Positions 1 through 10,558 of a stretch of DNA of 64,000 nucleotides are shown here, in pieces. How positions within the stretch are numbered: position 1 is the stretch's first letter; every line of letters starts with the position of its first letter. The DNA is from Branchiostoma lanceolatum (lineage: Eukaryota > Chordata > Leptocardii > Amphioxiformes > Branchiostomatidae). Below the pieces are notes generated by a model. That model had not been told where the DNA came from. It ran no database searches and saw only the letters and a program-made list of their open reading frames with translations. The stretch is taken from positions 5,399,501-5,463,500 of the forward strand of contig NC_089727.1 of the NCBI RefSeq assembly GCF_035083965.1. Reading direction: 5' to 3'. Both the position numbers and the translations under genes were made by a program.

Positions 1-3000
1 CCTCTCCTCCTGCAGCAGTTTTTCCAGCCCTGCAGTATAATTTCATTTTTTTTATTCTATCAAAATCTTGAAAACATACAAAGGATTAGAATAATACGAA
101 GGTCCAGTTTCCCTACACATGACACACATGACTGCAATATTACTTGGCTAGCATGCCATGATTAATTCTGTTCATAGGAGTACTGGTACATGTAATGATG
201 AGAAAATCTTCAAGCAAGTAGTAATTATTGGTACTCACTCAACTTCTCTTGCTGGTGCTCATTACCCATTTCTGCCAGTTTCCTGGGGGGAAAAACATGA
301 TAATGGGTTGTAATGATAAAACTTCTAATCTCAGTTCTCTTACTTCTACATACAGGTACCTTGAGTATGTAAATCAAGGTTAAACATCCAGGCAGGGCTG
401 TCTCCAGCTTGAAATTTTTTTCCGTCCCACTAATTCTTTGAGATCCAAAGTGGTTTTCCGTCCCAACAAGCAAATTTCTGTTCTGGGACGGAGGGACGGG
501 TCCTGGAGACAGCCCTGCATCCAGGTAATACACAAAACAAAAGTTCCAAGGACCTTGAATATGAGCTCAAGGACTGCATCTGTTACATTTCTTCAGGATT
601 AAGTCATATACAAAAATAATTATTTTGCAAATACCTGTTGGCAGAGTCCAGGTCTCTTTGTAGTAATGCAGCCTCTTCCTTGATGTGTCTGAGGTCTCCC
701 ATCTGTGGACAAGTCTAGTTTTTAGGTGATATCATTAGGCTATTTCTTTACCAGGATTTGACAACAAAACATTACAAAGGAAAATGTTAAAGATTATGAG
801 CAAACACACTACATAATACAGAGTGCATTGGGATGATAGTGAGGATATGACATTCAGCTGTTAAGATGACAAAGAAGCAGGGGAAGTTTCCATTCACCTG
901 TGGTTAGTGATAACATAGAGTATTGGGGTGTATAAGTTAAATATGTTAGTTAAGAAAACTACACAGATGTTAGATATTTCTTTGTTTCAACAGTCAAGAT
1001 CATTTAGCAGGAAACCTGTTACCCTAGATGTGATAATAGAAACCGAAATACAAAATGATTAATAACTGTGAAGGTGCTTTGATTTGGATGGCTTGATCTT
1101 AATGATTTTCCATTGATCAGCAAATTGTTTGGTTTTATCTTTGATTAATGTTTTGAATATTGTTAGACAAGCTTCATCTTGATAGGGGTAGAGATTTAGA
1201 ACGAATCCCTGACCAAATCAAAGCACTTCACAGTAATGTAACAGTGAAAGAGAAGTGTAACAGTTGTGTACTGGACACCAGCAGAAGAAAGCCACCAACT
1301 CAGTCATGAACAGGACATCTTTCCACAACCCAAGTAGGCAGACACACAACAGGCTTCAAATACAACAAAGATGTGGTCAATGTAACATGCTTTGTAGTGG
1401 AATATCTGACTCAGAGTATTGTACATTTTTGCTGTAGTACATGTAGGCTTGAAGATGTAGAAGGATAAAACTTTTGAATGAATTTTAACAAAGGTGTGGA
1501 CAAGTTAGTAATAGTTTTCAAAGCTTTTCTACAAAGAATGATTAAGAGATGGGGGTTACATGTATTTTCCTGCTGGGAAAGGCGAACGTCCCTCAGCGAC
1601 ATAACTCCCTCGGCAACATAACTTCTTTGGCCCGTGTAAGAAATCGCATAACCTGCCACCACCCCCAACCCCCAAATATATACGCCACCGTTCCCGGGAA
1701 GTCTGCGAAGGAGGCTATGTATTGGGATAGTTGAGACCTTTTTTCATCAGTGCTAGAATTTTCAATTCTAAAGCAAGTATTTGGAAGCCTGTTGAGAGAG
1801 AGAGACTCAGGTTGGTGTAAAGCTGTGCCCATACTTCTCTGAGCCTTTCTTGTAAAACTTGGTTCTGCTTGGTAGTGTATGACATGTCTCGGTCCTTTGC
1901 CTCCAAGTCTCTCTGGAAGGCATATCATCAACGGTTGGTTACGATTAAAAAAAACAGACCTAATGTTTTATAGGAGTGCACAGCTTATACAATACAATAT
2001 AATACTATGAAAAGTACTTAGTAAACTCAACCTGTAGATGTCAGGAGCAAAAGAAAAGTTAACATTACACTACATCTATTTTAACTGCCAGATGTAGTCA
2101 CATATTAACTAAATGTACAAGCAACTGAATCTGTAGTACATATGGAAACCTATCTTTTTCTCCACTGTACAAATTTCTCAAAAGAAACTGGATTTTATTC
2201 AATGACCATTTATTAATGACATTGCTGGTGAAAGGAGTCTAGAAATCATAACCAAGACTGGTACTGGATGATTCTTACCTCCAGCTGTTTAAGACAGGCT
2301 GTTGTCTCCCTCAGTTCCTCTTTTACCCTGGTCTGTGCAGTCCTCTCCTCCGCAAGGCGTCTTGCCTCCTCTGTGCAACACAATATAAGATTTGTTAGGT
2401 TCTAATCTGCACAGGATATTGAGCCCTGGGAATTTCATATCAAGTACTCACTGATCAGATACTGTAATTCTAGTCTCTGAATCCTTCACAAAAGAGCTGG
2501 TTAACCGCCATGTGGTCTCACTTCATTAACCTCAAGATCGTTGTATCTGTTCCAAAATGGACACAAACTAAGGTAATCTGAACTCACCCCTGTTCCTAGC
2601 TTCCCGCTCCTCTTCCTCTTGAAGTCGTTTCACATATTGACCTTTGACCTCAAGTTTGTATCTATTTCAGACGGACACGAAGGTTAGGACAATTAGTTTG
2701 TATAGTAAAGACATTTCTATGGGACAATGTTGACACTATTGTGCAAGAAAAGGTAACTACGGGATACAGCATCTAATCTAACAGTATCCAAATAGTAGGT
2801 ACTAGGTAGGGATATCACATCTCAAGACTTAAGTGAAATCACCACAGTGGTGATTTCACTTAAGTCTTGAGATGTGATATCCCTACCTAGTACCTGAGTG
2901 CCTTACCACTACCAAACATACATCTGCACACAAGAAAGCAGTGTTACAAAATCAATGCATGCATAGATGTCATCCATAACATGTAATTTGTATGGCCCTG

Positions 3001-6000
3001 ACAGTGCTCACTTCATCATCTCATTGTTCAGCCTCTTCTCGTAAGTCTCCTCAATGCTCTTCACGGCCTCCTCTCTACGGTGGATGTTCTCTTCCAAACT
3101 CTTCATCTTGTCCTGTTCAATCTGCACAGCTCTGTATAGTTGCAAAATTACAGAATTTTAAAGCCGGTTACAATGTTACATTCAAGTTATATGTATGGTC
3201 TCCTAAAAGTACACAAATAGAGACACAGGGGATTGATAAAGAGGTCTTGGGAGTGGCTATGAACAATCAAGAGCTGCCTGTTGTGCAAAGTCTTATTCCG
3301 CTCACCTGGGATGATTTTAGACTCTGGCCTATTATCAGTACAGATATATTATAATTACCCTTCACCTGAAGGCTACAACACTATTGTAGGATTCACAGTC
3401 AATGCTGTGCAGATAGATGTGGGGTACTTAAGTTAAAAGTTTTAGCCCTTACCTGTCATTAACTTCTGCTTCCCTTCTAGCCTGTGTCTCCCTACTCCGT
3501 ACCGTCTCCAGCTCCTCGAGTATGGCCTGTCTCTGGGCATGCATCTCTTTGTCTTGGATCTGCAACATGACATGGCGCATGTTATGCCTCTCTAATTCTA
3601 TTCTAATTCTAACTTTTTATAAGCTCCATTTCCGCCCTTCAATTGACAAAAAATAATGTGCTATTCAGATCTTGCAACTTGATATTGTCTCACATTATTG
3701 TACTGACCTCTTGTTGCTTCTGTAGCCTCTCAATTGCGTTCCTCTCACGGGCCAGCAGAGCATCAGACTTGATACGGTATTCCTGCTCCAACTGAGGGAT
3801 AGAAAGCACATCTACTTGTACAAAGGGTAACTTTTTTCTTTGTAGGGTTGAACATAGCCATCGTGATTAAGTTTGAGTCTGCTTGATCGGATTGTGGAAA
3901 TGATAGATGGAAAACAGGCTGAATGGGAAACAGGCTCTCTATAGAGTCTATACTATAGGCTCTCTTTCTTGAAGACTTCAGATTCTAAAGGCTCTCTATA
4001 TAGTGTATATATGAATCCGCTACTTTGGTGCTCTAAGCTACAGTAAAGTGGGTGTTATTATGTATGTCCTTTGTGCATAAACATTCAATCTTTCACACTT
4101 TCATTTCAACCAGCAACTGGCCCCTTCATTGGCTTCTCTTTCTGGGTTCATGACATGGAGTACACCACCAATAGGCTGAAATATACAACCATCTGTTGAT
4201 CACATACTATCATATTGTTTGAAAGAAGAACTAGTTAAGACCAGTTGTCCATTTCTTCATTATCTCCCTCCTTCTTACCTCTCTCCTCATTGCATCTATC
4301 TCCCGTCTTGTCTTCTCCTTCTCCTCCAGCCTCATCCTAACCAGCTCTGTTTCCTTGAAGTGGGCAACCTAAAAACAGACAGAAACAATCTTAATTTCAC
4401 TACTTACCTCCTCTGTCTTGGAGTATCAATAATCTATTTAGTATTACCTTGTGAATGAGTAGACATTTTACCTATTGCTTTGTCACAATGTGAAAGGTAG
4501 GGCAAAACAGGTGCATAAGCATCTTTACAAGTAGCCCTCCCTTATATCAGCTTCAGCATATTTTATCTAAAGAGTTGCTGATTAAGATATGTCATGATTC
4601 ATTGTTTCATCTGAATCATTCTTTTTTCAAGTATAAATCAAATCAAATCAAATCAAACCAGACAATAAATTTATCAACTTTTGTGATTCAACATATGTGC
4701 CTCTTTGACCCCATGACCTATGTTAGCCTACCTCCTGCTTGACCTGTGACCTTGCACGCTCGTCGACCTTGCGCTGGTAGGACAACATCCTGTCCTCAAT
4801 GGTCAGTGCGCTGCTGGCGGCCAGTTGGTCCCGTTGTACTGAGAACCGTTCATCTACAGACCGCAGCTTATCATCTGCGAATGCGAGACAATGCTTGGCT
4901 CAATGTATATGGAGTGAGAGGGAAACTGGACAATAATATACCATGTACATTTAAGTTTGGCTTTGGTTTGTGTGGTGTAACGGCAGGGTGTTTGGCCCAG
5001 AACCCAGGTTTGAATCCCCTGACGCCACCGATGTTGTGCCCTCGGGAAAGGCACTTTACACAACTTTCCTCATTCCACCCAGGTGTAAAAATGGGTACCT
5101 GACTTCGGTTGGGGAGGTAAAAGGCGGTGGAAGGAGAGGGATGGGCTAGGCCTTCCAATACTGTGCCCTAGACATGGTGGATAACAACCCACTGGCCCTA
5201 CGGCCTCAAAAAGGCTATGGAACCTTTAGGCTTTACCTTATACCTTGGCTTGTAACTAAAGGTAGGAGGTTCTGAGAAAATGCAGAGTGTGTCCTTACTG
5301 AGTGATGCAGCAGGAGGTAGAGTTGCAGCATCTGTCTGGCACCCGATGTCCTCAGTTAACCCCTGGGGGAGGGCAGAGGTCAGCTCACACAACAGCTGCC
5401 ATAGGAAACCTGCAAGCAAAATAGCATAGCTACATGCATCTTCCTGTTTGTAAACTATGGAATGCATTAACTAATCCTCAAAAATGGATTCTGCTTTGTG
5501 TAAAATTCCTACTTTCAGTAATAAGTGGTAACTCAAAATGTTGAACAAGTCCACAGTTACACTATGTTGTTACTGCTAACAAGCAGTCACTAGAATGGTT
5601 ACATACCTTTGGAAGAACCATGTAGTTTTCCGGTCTGTAAGGAGAGAGAAAAAAATCAGGCTTGATAACTTCTTTGAGAAGTTAATGAAACTTCTTGATG
5701 GACAGGATTTATATTTTATTGCTATATCATATTCATAACACAGCTATTCATTTAATGATACTTGACTGTGTACTCAAGTTGTGCAGAGGCTAACCCTGAC
5801 CCAGTGAGATAACAAACAAAACGAACAATAACAGGAAAAACAACTTACCAATGACTTGTGCACTTTTGACTGAGGATTGACTCTGAGGAGTTGTAGAAGG
5901 TCACTTGTGGTGAGCAGCTAGAAAAAGTCAACTTAACTTAGAAAAGCATGAAACTCATAAAAAAGAGTCATATGTAGCATGACAACACAAACTTCACACA

Positions 6001-8470
6001 CTACTAAATTCTACAAAACCAAAAGAGATCCCAAGACAGTAGTCATCATTTATCAGAAAGAATACAAACAGTTAGTCCATTCAATTAATATTTGATCCAA
6101 TAATCAATACTTCCACCAATATTCACTGAATAACATTGACAAAACTGTCTGACAGGTTTTAGTCAGTCCTATTGAGTACACCTATGATATGAACAAAAAA
6201 ACTGAACTTTTGTTCATAATGTCATTTACCAACACATGTACAGATGAACTTTCATGGCAATTCATGCTATGACAACACTGCGCCTGTTGTGATCTAGAGG
6301 CTACATCTTAGTATTCTTACCTGATCCCGTGAGATCCCACATTCTGGAAGGAAGACTGACAGGGAATAGTCGTAGCTACACTTCTGCAGGTGGTCGGCTA
6401 TCAGGCTGTTGGCTGCTCTATGCAGCAGAGACCCTCCCTCTGGAATATCGACAGGCCGAGGAGCCCGATCTGAGCGGCCGCTGGACCTCAGCTCTGTGAT
6501 CAGTTTGTTCCTCAGTTGACTCTGTCAGGGAAACATGCAGGTGTCTTAAAACTTCTGGTCATGACACAAAGATTCCTTGTTTTTGAATATTTTTCTAGTC
6601 CACCAGACTCTTCAAATGGTTTGATTAGCTTTATTCAACGTAACACAAAGTGATGGTGATTTAAGTGAGTGGCTAAAATTTGGAAACAGTCAGACGTTAT
6701 TCTAACGTTACTCCACACTATTCTAACTTGACTCTGGTACTCTCCAAGCAGAGGTTGGTGGGGAAGATTGTGACCGTTTTATCATATGCCCCGTTTTTCG
6801 TGAGCTATCCCCACTGCTGACGAAAAACGGGGCATATGATGAAACGGTCAAAATCTTCCCCACCAACCTCTGCTTGGAGAGTAGACTCTGGGACCTTACA
6901 AATGGTGTTTGATTGCTTTCTGATAAATCTATCATACCACAAAGATTGACAAAGATATTTTGAACTTCTGAGAGGTGCTGACTTCCAGTTTCCTTATTAA
7001 CCGTTACATGACCTATTTCTTTTAAAGTGAGGTCAGTCTTTAGATGATAAGAATAATCACCTTTAAGGAGTCTAGCAGCCCTCTCTCCTTGAAGGTGTGA
7101 TAGAGCTGCTGCCTCAGGTCTTCTGCGCTCATGGAGTCTTCACGTGAGGAAGTCATCTCCCTGGAGAATGACCTGAAAAGACGAGTAGAGTAGAGTCTGA
7201 GGATGACTTGATAGGTAAAATGAGATGAGTTTTGTTCAGAATGACAAGTAAGGTTTACACAATTAAGATTACACTTCAATAAAGGGATCAGGGCGATTCG
7301 ACCGTTTACCAACTCGGCCCAACACCCTGGTCAACTCAGCCAGGGTTCAGGGTTAGGGGCTGAGTTGGTCTGATTTAAGCCATGGGCCGAGTTGGCCCAA
7401 AAGCATTCGACATTACTGGTAAACTTTACCCTATATCTAGATGTAGTTAGAATATGCCCCTGACTGAGTGAGAGTGTGTGTATATCATACTATATGCTGT
7501 GTTCTGTGAGAGTTATCCATGTTCCTGTTTTAAAAGCATCTGTCATGTGGTTATGAGTAGCCATGATGACTGTTATAGGGCTTACTTTTACTTACTTGAG
7601 TATGGCCCGTATGGTATAAGCCCTGAACAGTCACGATGACTAGGGGTTGAGTACTGCACCGAGCGAGACGCATAACGGCAAGACATAAATTTACTGTCTT
7701 TATCAAATAGCCTCATATCTAGTATTAGCCGTGGCGACTAACGAAGGGGGTTTTTGCTTGATATTACATATACTTATGTAATATCAAGCAAAAACTCCCT
7801 TCGTTAGTGGTGACTAACAAAGGGAGTTTTTGCTTGATATTATGTAATATCAATCAAAAACTCCCTTTGTTAGTCGTCACGGCTACATATCTATGAGATT
7901 ATCAGCAGTTAGTTACAACACAAGGGCCCGGTACAAATAAACGAAGGGAAAGGAACATAAACAACTGATATTGTTTGTGCAAACAAGGAGGTTGAATATT
8001 CAACCTCTTTGGTGCAAAGGACACCCCTGACAAGTGAATCTAGCGGGTTAGTGATTTGCCCCACCTTGTGGATGTAAGCATAAATGCAGCACACAACAAA
8101 GGACCACTGTATCGAAGTAAACTGTTTGTTAACTATCTAGCAAGACACGAAATCTATACAAGCAGTTAGGAACGTAAACTCTTAAAACTACTGCACAGAA
8201 AGTACAAGTATCAAGCCGTATACTCGATTGCTACCGCGCTGTATAATAATTTCCACTTCCCACATATCATACCGTCTCCCCCTCCCCACAGGCGCACAGA
8301 AAAGGTATCTAAAACAGAGAAACCCTTAAATATGAGAATATAATACATCATACCACCGTCACTAGATTATTTCTGTCAATAACGTACCTTTATCTTGCAA
8401 AAATTCCTTTAAAACGCGATCAAAACAATCACATAAACAAACAAATTTCGTCTTTCATCCATGTATGCCG
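1..8470 (-). CDS. OFD1: OFD1 centriolar/ciliary protein, 5' half (partial at left edge)
   Basis: Coding exons in transcript order: 7156-7061 (ATG at 7156), 6521-6321, 5917-5849, 5634-5607, 5409-5299, 4874-4732, 4368-4279, 3791-3708, 3559-3453, 3131-3012, 2661-2588, 2370-2279, 1912-1835, 702-635, 282-239, 29-1 (cut by the window). All have AG/GT borders and the phases join without a break into about 478 codons. A non-coding first exon ending at 8388 (donor GTACGT) is likely. The N-terminus carries the LisH region of OFD1: LRQQLYHTFKERGLLDSLK, then NSLIADHLQKCSYDYSLSVF. After it comes a long charged coiled coil, as in OFD1 of basal bodies and centriolar satellites. Human OFD1 is about 1,000 residues, so roughly half is present. 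The start lies just before the LisH motif. Family assignment is firm; the first exon is inferred. Confidence 0.92.
393..517. mobile_element. Short hAT-like MITE nested in an older repeat
   Basis: A 125-bp element with terminal inverted repeats CAGGGCTGTCTCCAG / CTGGAGACAGCCCTG, flanked by a perfect 8-bp target duplication CATCCAGG (385-392 and 518-525). It sits in an OFD1 intron. The flanks, read without the insertion, resemble the left end of the repeat at 12.5 kb (AAGGTTAAACATCCAGGTAAT), so this is an insertion into an older repeat. The 8-bp duplication and CAGGG ends fit the hAT superfamily. It contains no coding capacity. Confidence 0.8.
2797..2895. repeat. Perfect 99-bp palindrome
   Basis: Two 49-bp arms are exact reverse complements around a single central base at 2846. 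It lies in an OFD1 intron between the exons at 3012-3131 and 2588-2661. It is probably a palindromic MITE or snap-back insertion. No coding content. Confidence 0.9.
4966..5230 (+). mobile_element. tRNA-derived SINE
   Basis: The left part has RNA polymerase III promoter-like boxes: an A-box-like TGGTGTAACGGCAGGG and a B-box GGTTTGAATCC about 30 bp later, as in a tRNA-derived head. A non-tRNA body follows (CCCTCGGGAAAGGCAC and a tail near 5220). It lies in the OFD1 intron between the exons at 5299 and 4874, antisense to OFD1. The ends are approximate. Confidence 0.6.
6741..6880. repeat. Hairpin inverted repeat of about 140 bp
   Basis: Arms of about 60 bp start TCTCCAAGCAGAGGTTGGTG and end with its reverse complement. 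The arms are slightly mismatched and separated by a short loop near 6800-6820. It lies in the OFD1 intron between the exons at 7061 and 6521. Likely a MITE; no ORF. Confidence 0.85.
7726..7885. repeat. Nested palindromic repeat
   Basis: The outer inverted repeat TAGCCGTGGCGACTAAC...GTTAGTCGTCACGGCTA encloses two back-to-back smaller palindromes built from the same AACTCCCTTYGTTAGT and TTGCTTGATATTA modules. The same ~35-bp module therefore occurs four times in alternating orientation. It lies in the 5' intron of OFD1. Confidence 0.85.
7984..8011. repeat. Short palindrome, AAGGAGGTT family
   Basis: A 28-bp near-perfect palindrome CAAGGAGGTTGA-N4-TCAACCTCTTTG. Members of the same family occur at 9453-9480 and 63116-63139. 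Confidence 0.75.
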
Positions 8471-8654
8471 CCATTTTGAGACTTTTGAACCCATTACTCA
8501 TCTCTGATTGGCTAACATTTGACCAATCAGTAGGTACAACAAAGCGGTTACTATTTGTGTCCAATCAGCACTGTTGTTACATCAGAGCTCGGGAAAATCA
8601 CGTGAACAGAGTCACATGGGTGTTTTATCAGCTGTTTGCTGTGTTGTGTGGCAG
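8467..8654. promoter_or_regulatory. Putative bidirectional OFD1/NAGA promoter
   Basis: The region lies between the putative first exon of OFD1 (minus) and a putative 5'UTR donor for the NAGA-like gene (GGCAG|GTGGGT after 8654). Visible sites are a YY1-type motif GCCGCCATTTTG (8467-8478), three CCAAT boxes (8507-8511 inverted, 8523-8527, 8561-8565) and an E-box TCACGTGA (8598-8605) that matches the core of the TFEB/CLEAR element of lysosomal genes. Site identities are by eye, and transcription starts are not known. Confidence 0.5.
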
Positions 8655-10558
8655 GTGGGTGTGTATCCTGTTTTCTTGTGATTTTAAATCAAAATTGCAA
8701 TTCTTTCAGTACGTATGCAGTTGCCATTCTGTGAATGATTTGTTCCTGTAAACCCTTAGATCATTACTGCAACAGGTTCTTGCATAATCTGGACCTTTAG
8801 GCTTCAAAATGGCAAAGTTTTAAAGTTTGGTAGCTAATAGTAATAAGCAGCCATTTTCACTTGTTATCTCAGTACATCCTTTGTTCATGGAAAGTTTCAC
8901 TAGGTATGCAGTATATGTCTAATATTGTTATAACTGTGGGTCAAACAAGGAAATATGCATCAATTCATATAAACAGATATTTTTGATATGAATGAGTAGG
9001 TGTAGCTTCAATGACATTGCTGAATATTATAACGTGAGTAACACATAATGTTATCACGTTATAATAATATGGGAACTTTCATGTGTTTATAAAACACAAA
9101 CTTTGGAGTGTGTGCTGCCTAGCACGTAACCAGACTGTATTGCAAATGCATGAGACCTGTCTTGAAGATAAAAATCATTTTTACTAATCAATGAATGAAG
9201 ACAAAGTCAGCTTTCAACAACATAAGACATAACCTTGTGACCTAAGTCCCAAGTTGTAATGTGGAGGGGTTGTTGTTTTATAGTTGTGCAGATCATTGCC
9301 CTATCTGATGGATGTTTGTTCGGTGTTGCTGCAAAATCTTGTACACTGTATGGTTATATATGATTTCAGACACAGTTTTTATATATGATTTCAGACGCTG
9401 TTTAATATAGGCCATTTTCTGGAAGACTCCTAGTAGCTACAGTGGTTCAGCCCAAGGAGGTTTTGTATAAAACCTCCTTGTTTGTTCAGCCCTTTGCCAA
9501 TCAATACACTGACTTGACATAGAACATTGATCCGTGGTAACTTTGCACAATAGTTTCAACTGCTGGTTTGTGACATAAGGATATAGATTTTATCATTATG
9601 GTGTGCTGTCTTCTACCACTGGTACCACTCTTTTATAGCACGGTAATTATCAATTTGAAAGTATGTTGTAAGAGGGTGAAGTAAGAGTTCTATATGAAGT
9701 ACAGAACATCGTCTCTGTTTTGCTGCTTATTCTTAATTGGATGACACCTGTTGTGTTGCCAATTATTACTGTAACAGCTGCACACTTTGTGAGTCAGTCT
9801 CAAATGTTGCAGGCTTACTATTGTGACCATTGTGTTTTAAATTTGGTCAGCCATTGAAAAAGTAAAGCAATACAGTGTATGAAAAAAAAGAATACCATTA
9901 AGTTGACATCAATATTGTTACATGTAGCATACGAAATGCAATGGAATTCACTGCGAGTTAATGTTAACATTTGAAGTAGAAATAGGTTGTTAACTTTTAA
10001 CCGATTCTTAGGCAGGAGAAGAAATGTCTGTTAAACTTTTGTACAACTTGGACTTTGAACCAACTTTTCTTAATTACTTGGGGTGTGGTACTGGTGTCAG
10101 GTGCTAGTCACATGTGTAAACAGTCCTTCACTGTCGCCAGGAAACACTCTCAATTTATCTTTGTCTTTTCTACTGTGACCTGAACTGAATCTACATAAGA
10201 CACAAACTTCAGTACAAATAGGTAGATCAGCTTTCTACACCTTTATGCTTAACACTTTGTCTGAGCTGTATCCTTTCCTGCGTTCCTGTTGAAAAAAGGT
10301 AGTTCTTGTACTTTTGATAGCAGTCCTAAAACTGCAGAAAATAACAGTCTTGCATGGTGATGGCCACCTCTTAAACTATCAGATCAGTAGCTACAGGGCA
10401 TAATCGTATCCTGCATTCCAGCCTACTTAAGAAAGTCAAGTAGATCTTCATCATCATCATCAGATCTTCCACCTGTTCCAAATAATCCCAGTAGACTTAC
10501 TTTGATGCATCTGTCCATAATTTTCAGGTGAGACACAGTTACAACCAACCCATCCAAC
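8655..10558. other. Non-coding stretch: probable 5'UTR intron of the NAGA-like gene
   Basis: No convincing exon is seen. It starts at a possible donor (8655) and ends near a good acceptor, TTTTCAG at about 10527, just upstream of the NAGA start codon, so it may be a 5'UTR intron. It holds the 28-bp palindrome at 9453-9480. Nothing else is recognisable. Confidence 0.5.
9453..9480. repeat. Short palindrome, AAGGAGGTT family
   Basis: A 28-bp palindrome CAAGGAGGTTTT-N-AAAACCTCCTTG, the same short family as at 7984 and 63116. Intronic or intergenic. Confidence 0.8.

Noticed and set aside
8461-8751. Open frame of 96 codons next to the OFD1 first exon
   Set aside because: Overlaps the putative bidirectional promoter (YY1, CCAAT, E-box); no domain or homology evident.
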